10,624 nt of DNA, taken from Gemmatimonadota bacterium (GTDB taxonomy: Bacteria; Gemmatimonadota; Gemmatimonadetes; Gemmatimonadales; GWC2-71-9). How positions within the stretch are numbered: position 1 is the stretch's first letter; each line of letters starts with the position of its first letter. The stretch spans positions 1-10,624 of the forward strand of contig QHTW01000133.1 in the NCBI GenBank assembly GCA_003220955.1, read 5' to 3'. Position numbers and translations under genes: made by a program. This document shows, in pieces, positions 6,805-10,624 of this stretch. The notes under the pieces were generated by a model, which was not told the origin of the DNA, made no database searches, and saw nothing but the letters and a program-made list of their open reading frames with translations.

Positions 6805-7915
6805 GGGCTCGTTGCGCCGCGCGGGTCCGCCCGCGCTCATCGCCGCCGCATTGCTGTTCGGCGTGCTGTCGGTCGGGTATGCGTGGATCGTCGCGCGGCA
6901 CCTTCGCAACGACGCCCGCAAGACCAGCCGGCTGCTGGGCCACGTCTTCGCCGGTTTGAACGATCCGCGCAAGGGCGCCGCCGCCGACGCGCTGCTCGCC
7001 CTCGCCGATGAAGTCCGCCGGCTCGGCATTCCCATTGCGGTGACCGACACCGCCGGCCGCGTCACGGCGCTCGACAACGCGCCATTCGGAGCCAACGCGG
7101 ACGAGGTCACGCGGCGCAACTGGATCGCCGAGCTGGACCGCATCCAGCCACCGCTGATCCAGCCGGGCGTGGGCACGATCCACTACGGCGCGCTGCCGGC
7201 GGCCAGGGCGTTCGCCGGGCTCGCCGTCCTGCAAGGCGCGATGTTTCTCTGTCTCGTGTTGCTCGCGGCGTGGGCGATGCGGGAACGCGTCACGGCGGCA
7301 CGCGACCGGCTCTGGGTCGCGATGGCCCGAGAGTCGGCGCATCAACTGGGGACGCCGCTGATGAGCCTCACGGGGTGGATTGATTACCTCCGCGAGAATC
7401 CGGATACCCCGGGGAGCGAGCTCATCCCCCATCTTGAATCGGACGCCGAGCGCCTGCAGCGCGTCGCCAAGCGGTTCGAGCGCATCGGCCGGCCCGCGCG
7501 ACGCGAGCCGGTCGGACTGGGCACGGTCGCCGAGCGCGTCGTGGCGTACTTCCGGCCGCGACTGCCAACGCTGGCGCATTCGGTAACGATCACTCTCACG
7601 TCGCCCGGTGCCGGGCCGGTGGCGACCGGGGATCCCGTGCTGATCGAATGGGCGCTCGAGGTCGTCGTGAAGAATGCGGTCGACGCGTTGAGCGGCCGCG
7701 GAGGCCGGATCGAGGTCGAGGTCGAGAGCAGCGACTCGGTGGGTCGGGTCAGCGTCCGGGATGATGGGCCCGGAGTCGCGCCCGACATGCAGCGTCAGCT
7801 GTTCGAGCCGGGCAGTTCCAACAAGGTATCGTCGAGCAGCAACACGGCGGCCGCGTGGCGTTCCGGCCGGGGGCGGAGGGCACGGGCTCGGTGTTTGTGC
7901 TTGAATTCCCGCTGA
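6779..7915 (+). CDS. Sensor histidine kinase with damaged ATP-binding domain (deletion and frameshift at C-terminus)
   Basis: The protein is a membrane histidine kinase. TM1 is about 18-38, an exterior sensor region about 40-143 contains a PAS-like segment (IAVTDTAGRVTALDN), and TM2 is about 144-167. The H box RESAHQLGTPL has phospho-acceptor H188. The N box (KNAVDAL, N299), G1 box DDGPGV (328-333) and F box LFEPGSS (341-347) are present. After K349 the G2 box (GxGLGL type) is absent. The last 29 residues are out-of-frame. In the other frame, from 7828, the proper ending IVEQQHGGRV...FVLEFPLTT runs to a TGA at 7921-7923 that overlaps the helicase ATG. About 37-40 bases therefore seem missing near 7826. 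As written the kinase should bind ATP poorly or not at all. No signal or partner is shown, though the response regulator at 4121 is a candidate. Confidence 0.88.
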   Translation: MSALTELPKGSLRRAGPPALIAAALLFGVLSVGYAWIVARHLRNDARKTSRLLGHVFAGLNDPRKGAAADALLALADEVRRLGIPIAVTDTAGRVTALDNAPFGANADEVTRRNWIAELDRIQPPLIQPGVGTIHYGALPAARAFAGLAVLQGAMFLCLVLLAAWAMRERVTAARDRLWVAMARESAHQLGTPLMSLTGWIDYLRENPDTPGSELIPHLESDAERLQRVAKRFERIGRPARREPVGLGTVAERVVAYFRPRLPTLAHSVTITLTSPGAGPVATGDPVLIEWALEVVVKNAVDALSGRGGRIEVEVESSDSVGRVSVRDDGPGVAPDMQRQLFEPGSSNKVSSSSNTAAAWRSGRGRRARARCLCLNSR

Positions 7916-7919
7916 CGAC

Positions 7920-8453
7920 ATGATCGCGCCGCATCCATTGCCGTTGAATCCCGCGCAACGGGATGCCGTCGAGCATCCCGGCGGGGCGTTGCTGGTCCTG
8001 GCAGGTGCCGGCTCGGGCAAGACGCGCGTGCTGACCGCGCGCATCGCGCACCTGATCACGAAGCTCGGCGTGGCGCCGCAGCGAATCTTCGCCGTGACAT
8101 TCACGAACAAGGCAGCCGGCGAAATGCGCTCGCGCATCGCCCAGCTGCTGGGTGGGGACCCGCGGGGACTCTGGATCGGCACATTCCATTCGCTGTCGGC
8201 TCGGCTGCTGCGCCGCGAAGCGCCCCTGCTGGGCTTCGGGCCGAACTTCACCATCTACGACGCGGACGACTCGGAAGCCCTGGTCAAGCGCCTGCTCGAA
8301 GCGCGGCAGCTTTCCACGAAGGTCTACCCGCCGCGCACCGTCCACGCGGTAGTTGGGGCAACAGGCCGACACGCCGCTCGTGAAGGTCGCCGGAGAGATC
8401 TTCGCCGCGCTCGGCCCCGCGCTCAAGCAGGCCAACGCGATGGACTTCGATGA
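7920..8453 (+). pseudogene. pcrA: UvrD/PcrA-type DNA helicase, N-terminal part (frame-disrupted)
   Basis: This frame encodes the start of a superfamily 1 3'-5' DNA helicase. It has the Q-motif region LNPAQRDAV (9-17), Walker A AGAGSGKT (28-35), motif Ia TFTNKAAGEM (60-69) and motif Ib GTFHSLSARLL (87-97), then the 1B subdomain up to YPPRTVHAV (136-144). After residue 144 (base 8351) the frame is wrong: the remaining residues to 8453 are an Arg-rich out-of-frame read. The true continuation is the frame containing bases 8359 onward. Comparison with E. coli UvrD, from family memory, suggests about 13 residues are missing at the joint. The ATG at 7920 overlaps the ancestral histidine kinase stop as ATGA, supporting this start. 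Confidence 0.85.
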
Positions 8454-10413
8454 CCTGCTGCTGCATCCCCTGGCGCTGTTCCGCGAACATCCGGAGCGGC
8501 TCGCATATTGGCAGGACCGGTTCCAGCACGTGCTCGTGGACGAGTTTCAGGACACGAACGCCGCCCAGTATCTGCTGGTGAAGCAGCTGGCCCAGCGACA
8601 CGGGAATCTCTGCGTCGTGGGCGACGACGATCAGGCGATCTACGGCTGGCGCGGTGCCGACGTGCGGCACATGCTCTCGTTTCAGAACGATTTCCCCGGC
8701 ACCAAGCTCGTGCGCCTCGAGCAGAACTACCGCTCCACCCAGATCATCCTCGATGCCGCGAACGGCATCATCGCCGGGAATACGGCGCGACTCGGCAAGA
8801 CGCTCTTCACGGAGAAAAAGGGCGGGGAGCCGGTGATCCTGCTGAGCAGCGCCGACGAGCGGGACGAGGCCGAATGGCTGGCCAACGAGTTCGCTCGCCG
8901 CGCCGCGGAGGACGATTTCGCCTATGAGGGCATGGCGATCCTCTACCGCACGAACGCGCAGTCCCGGCCGCTGGAAGAAGCTTTCCGCTTCCGGGGCATC
9001 CCGTATCGGCTCATCGGCGCGATCAGCTTCTATGAGCGGCGGGAGGTGAAGGATCTTCTTGCCTATCTCCGCCTGATCGCCAATCCGGCCGACGATGAGG
9101 CCTTTCTCCGGGTCGTGAACATCCCCAGGCGCGGCATCGGCGACGCGTCCCTGGCCGTGCTCGTCCGCACCGCTGCCGGCTGGCAGAAGCCGTTGCTCGA
9201 GGCGGCGGGCCGCGCGGGAGCCGTCACCGAGCTGCGGCCCAACGTGCGAGAGGCGCTCAGCGGCGTGGCGTCGCTGCTCGATCGCCTGCGCGAGGCGGTC
9301 GGGCGGGCCGATCCTGCCACGGCGCTCGAGACGATCCTCGCCATCACCGGCTACGAGCAGTACCTGGCCGAAGAAGCAGCGGAGGGGTTGGAGCGGATCG
9401 AGAATGTGCGGGAGCTCGTGGCCGGAGCCGCCGCGTGGGCCGAAGTGCAAGACGCGGACGCCGCCGAAGGCACGGGAAGCCCGGTCGAGCGCTACCTCAC
9501 CCAGGCTGCGCTCGTGACCCCGGCCGACGACGACCGCGACGAACCGGGCGTCACGCTGCTGACGGCGCATATGGCGAAGGGCCTCGAGTGGCCGATCGTC
9601 GCACTCGCGGGTCTGGAGGATGGACTCTTCCCACTCGGTCGCTCGACCGAGCAGCCGGGCGGCGTCGAAGAGGAGCGACGACTCTGTTACGTGGGTCTCA
9701 CGCGCGCGCGCGAAAAGTTGTATCTCTCATGGGCGCGCACGCGCTACCGCAACGGCCGTCTCGAGCTCGCGGAGCCGTCGCGTTTCTTGGACGCGCTGCC
9801 ACCGCACGTCGTCGAGGAGCGGAGCACGACGCCGTCGTGGCGGCCGCTGCGCGGGTCGTCAGGTGCGATGCCGCCCCGGCCGTCGCGGCCGCGCGGCGCG
9901 GCGGCGCGGCGGCTGGTGCCGGAGCTCGGATTTCCGGAAGAGGTTTCGCAGGACGCGCCGCGCTACGTCACAGGAGAACGGGTTCGCCACCGGAAATTCG
10001 GCGGTGGCACGGTCCGCGCGGTCTCGGGCGAGGGACGCGACCTGCGCGTGAGCATCGACTTCGACGATCCGGACATCGGGACCAAGCAACTGCTCGTGGG
10101 ATTGGGAAGGAGAAGGGGCATGAGTGTTTCGCGGGAGGAAGTGCTCCGCATCGCGCAGCTCGCCGAGCTGGATGTGCAGGAAGAGGCGCTGCCGGACCTC
10201 GTCGCGCAGATGTCGCGCATCATCGATTACGTCGCGCAGCTCAGCGCCGTCCCGGCGAACGGCAGCGTGAAGCCGGTCGTGCCCGGACCCGACGCCATCC
10301 GCTTCCGCACGGACGAAGTCACGCCATCCCAACTCGCGTTTGGTCCTGAGGAGTTCGCGCCTGACTTCAAGGAGGGCTTCTTCGTCGTGCCGAAGCTTGG
10401 CCAGTTCGAGTGA
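8353..10413 (+). CDS. pcrA: UvrD/PcrA-type helicase main body, reading through into GatC
   Basis: This frame holds the rest of the helicase, which unwinds DNA in repair and clears stalled complexes. Counting from the TTG at 8353: motif II VDEFQDTN (62-69), motif III GDDDQAIYGWRGA (90-102), motif IV LEQNYRST (122-129), motif V TAHMAKGLEW (about 401-410) and motif VI EERRLCYVGLTRAREKLYL (about 440-459). A Pro/Arg/Ala-rich linker follows (bases about 9860-9915), then the small C-terminal Tudor-like PcrA domain RVRHRKFGGGTVRAV ending KQLLVG. The TTG at 8353 follows a TAG and is an artefact of the frame break, not a real start. The stretch after about 10105 is not helicase: from 10120 it is GatC, read in the same frame because the helicase stop has been lost. 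With the N-terminal part the total is close to the normal length of about 720-750 residues. Confidence 0.85.
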   Translation: MGQQADTPLVKVAGEIFAALGPALKQANAMDFDDLLLHPLALFREHPERLAYWQDRFQHVLVDEFQDTNAAQYLLVKQLAQRHGNLCVVGDDDQAIYGWRGADVRHMLSFQNDFPGTKLVRLEQNYRSTQIILDAANGIIAGNTARLGKTLFTEKKGGEPVILLSSADERDEAEWLANEFARRAAEDDFAYEGMAILYRTNAQSRPLEEAFRFRGIPYRLIGAISFYERREVKDLLAYLRLIANPADDEAFLRVVNIPRRGIGDASLAVLVRTAAGWQKPLLEAAGRAGAVTELRPNVREALSGVASLLDRLREAVGRADPATALETILAITGYEQYLAEEAAEGLERIENVRELVAGAAAWAEVQDADAAEGTGSPVERYLTQAALVTPADDDRDEPGVTLLTAHMAKGLEWPIVALAGLEDGLFPLGRSTEQPGGVEEERRLCYVGLTRAREKLYLSWARTRYRNGRLELAEPSRFLDALPPHVVEERSTTPSWRPLRGSSGAMPPRPSRPRGAAARRLVPELGFPEEVSQDAPRYVTGERVRHRKFGGGTVRAVSGEGRDLRVSIDFDDPDIGTKQLLVGLGRRRGMSVSREEVLRIAQLAELDVQEEALPDLVAQMSRIIDYVAQLSAVPANGSVKPVVPGPDAIRFRTDEVTPSQLAFGPEEFAPDFKEGFFVVPKLGQFE
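10107..10112 (+). promoter_or_regulatory. Ribosome binding site for gatC
   Basis: AAGGAG lies seven bases before the ATG at 10120. Its perfect match to the Shine-Dalgarno core and its ideal spacing decide that gatC is initiated on its own, even though the upstream frame is open through it. Confidence 0.75.
10120..10413 (+). CDS. gatC: Asp-tRNA(Asn)/Glu-tRNA(Gln) amidotransferase subunit C
   Basis: GatC is the small scaffold subunit of the GatCAB complex, which converts Glu-tRNA(Gln) to Gln-tRNA(Gln) and/or Asp-tRNA(Asn) to Asn-tRNA(Asn). The 97 residues match the family length. They show the typical start (SREEVLRIAQLAEL, 4-17), the middle helix QMSRIIDYVAQLSAV (30-44), then a proline-rich loop and the ending FFVVPKL (87-93). 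The start ATG has AAGGAG seven bases upstream. It also overlaps a TGA (10121-10123) in the +1 frame, which is where an intact upstream helicase gene probably ended. The stop overlaps the gatA GTG as GTGA. In the sequence as given it is in frame with the helicase, so a fusion protein is formally possible; I consider a separate protein far more likely. Confidence 0.92.
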   Translation: MSVSREEVLRIAQLAELDVQEEALPDLVAQMSRIIDYVAQLSAVPANGSVKPVVPGPDAIRFRTDEVTPSQLAFGPEEFAPDFKEGFFVVPKLGQFE

Positions 10414-10624
10414 GTGACGCCAAAGCGGTCGCCGACCGCCTGGTGAAAGCGAAGCGCCTCAACGCGCTGCTCACCCCTCCCAAGGATCTCCGTAAGTCGC
10501 TCAACGCCCAGGCTGCCGCGGCACGTCCGACCGGCGTGCTCTACGGCATGCCGGTCGCCGTGAAGGACAACATCTGCACGTTGGAGTTCACGACGACGTG
10601 CGGCTCGCGCATTCTGGAAGGCTA
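10410..10624 (+). CDS. gatA: Asp-tRNA(Asn)/Glu-tRNA(Gln) amidotransferase subunit A, 5' part (cut by window end)
   Basis: GatA is the amidase subunit that frees ammonia from glutamine for the tRNA amidation reaction. Only about 71 residues are inside the window. They include LNALLT (17-22), then GMPVAVKDNI (46-55), whose lysine K52 is the first member of the Ser-cisSer-Lys catalytic triad, and TTCGSRILEG (62-71). The GTG at 10410 overlaps the gatC TGA as GTGA. The stretch before GMPVAVKDN is about 20 residues shorter than in typical GatA, so the N-terminal helices look reduced; no better in-frame start upstream was seen. The serine residues of the triad lie beyond the window. The gene order gatC-gatA makes the assignment firm. 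Confidence 0.9.
   Translation, partial: MSDAKAVADRLVKAKRLNALLTPPKDLRKSLNAQAAAARPTGVLYGMPVAVKDNICTLEFTTTCGSRILEG

Noticed and set aside
6599..8254. A 551-codon open frame on the minus strand opposite the end of serS, the histidine kinase and the helicase start.
   Set aside because: It is antisense to recognised genes, low-complexity and Arg/Pro-rich, and has no motif.
8340..8453. Programmed ribosomal frameshifting in the helicase.
   Set aside because: About 13 family residues are missing at the joint and no slippery heptamer with a downstream structure was seen, so a deletion explains it better.
8284..9570. A 428-codon minus-strand frame opposite the helicase.
   Set aside because: It is an antisense shadow with no family features.
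9869..9916. Very G+C-rich stretch in the helicase gene as a repeat or structured RNA.
   Set aside because: It encodes the Pro/Arg/Ala linker before the C-terminal domain in the open frame; low complexity there is normal for a linker in a high G+C genome.

Overview
The window comes from a G+C-rich bacterial chromosome (about two thirds G+C by eye, with strong G/C preference at third codon positions). It shows no phage, IS, CRISPR, tRNA or rRNA. Several features fit a Gemmatimonadota-like or related soil bacterium: an 'alternative GlmU' sugar nucleotidyltransferase/acetyltransferase, a Hanks-type kinase with one membrane span and a folded exterior domain, a histidine kinase with an AHQLGTP H box, a lipoprotein reading ACGDS at its lipobox, and -10 boxes placed directly in front of start codons. 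The taxonomic call is inference from sequence style, not from a marker gene search.

Layout. A divergent promoter region near 4889-4983 splits the window into two operons. Leftward (minus strand, 4888 to 92) run a roadblock/LC7 protein, a single-domain response regulator, a GDP-mannose pyrophosphorylase (manC type), an alternative GlmU-like protein and a membrane Ser/Thr protein kinase. The last four are joined by 4-base stop/start overlaps (GTGA, ATGA, ATGA), so this is almost certainly one translationally coupled operon. Rightward (plus strand, 4984 to beyond the end) run a small lipoprotein, seryl-tRNA synthetase (serS), a sensor histidine kinase, a UvrD/PcrA helicase, gatC and the start of gatA. 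These are also packed with tiny gaps or overlaps.

The left operon combines regulation (roadblock, receiver, Ser/Thr kinase) with activated-sugar supply (GDP-mannose and probably UDP-GlcNAc), which suggests controlled production of an envelope or capsule polysaccharide. The right operon is mainly housekeeping: tRNA-Ser charging, DNA repair helicase and tRNA-dependent amidation of Asp/Glu-tRNA.

The most notable anomaly is a cluster of three reading-frame disruptions between about 7.82 and 10.12 kb. The histidine kinase has lost its G2 ATP-lid box, and its true C-terminus continues in another frame. The helicase has lost roughly a dozen residues between motifs Ib and II and changes frame. The helicase then reads through into gatC although gatC has its own perfect ribosome binding site and an ATGA junction. 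They could be real deletions or assembly/sequencing errors; read-level data would decide.
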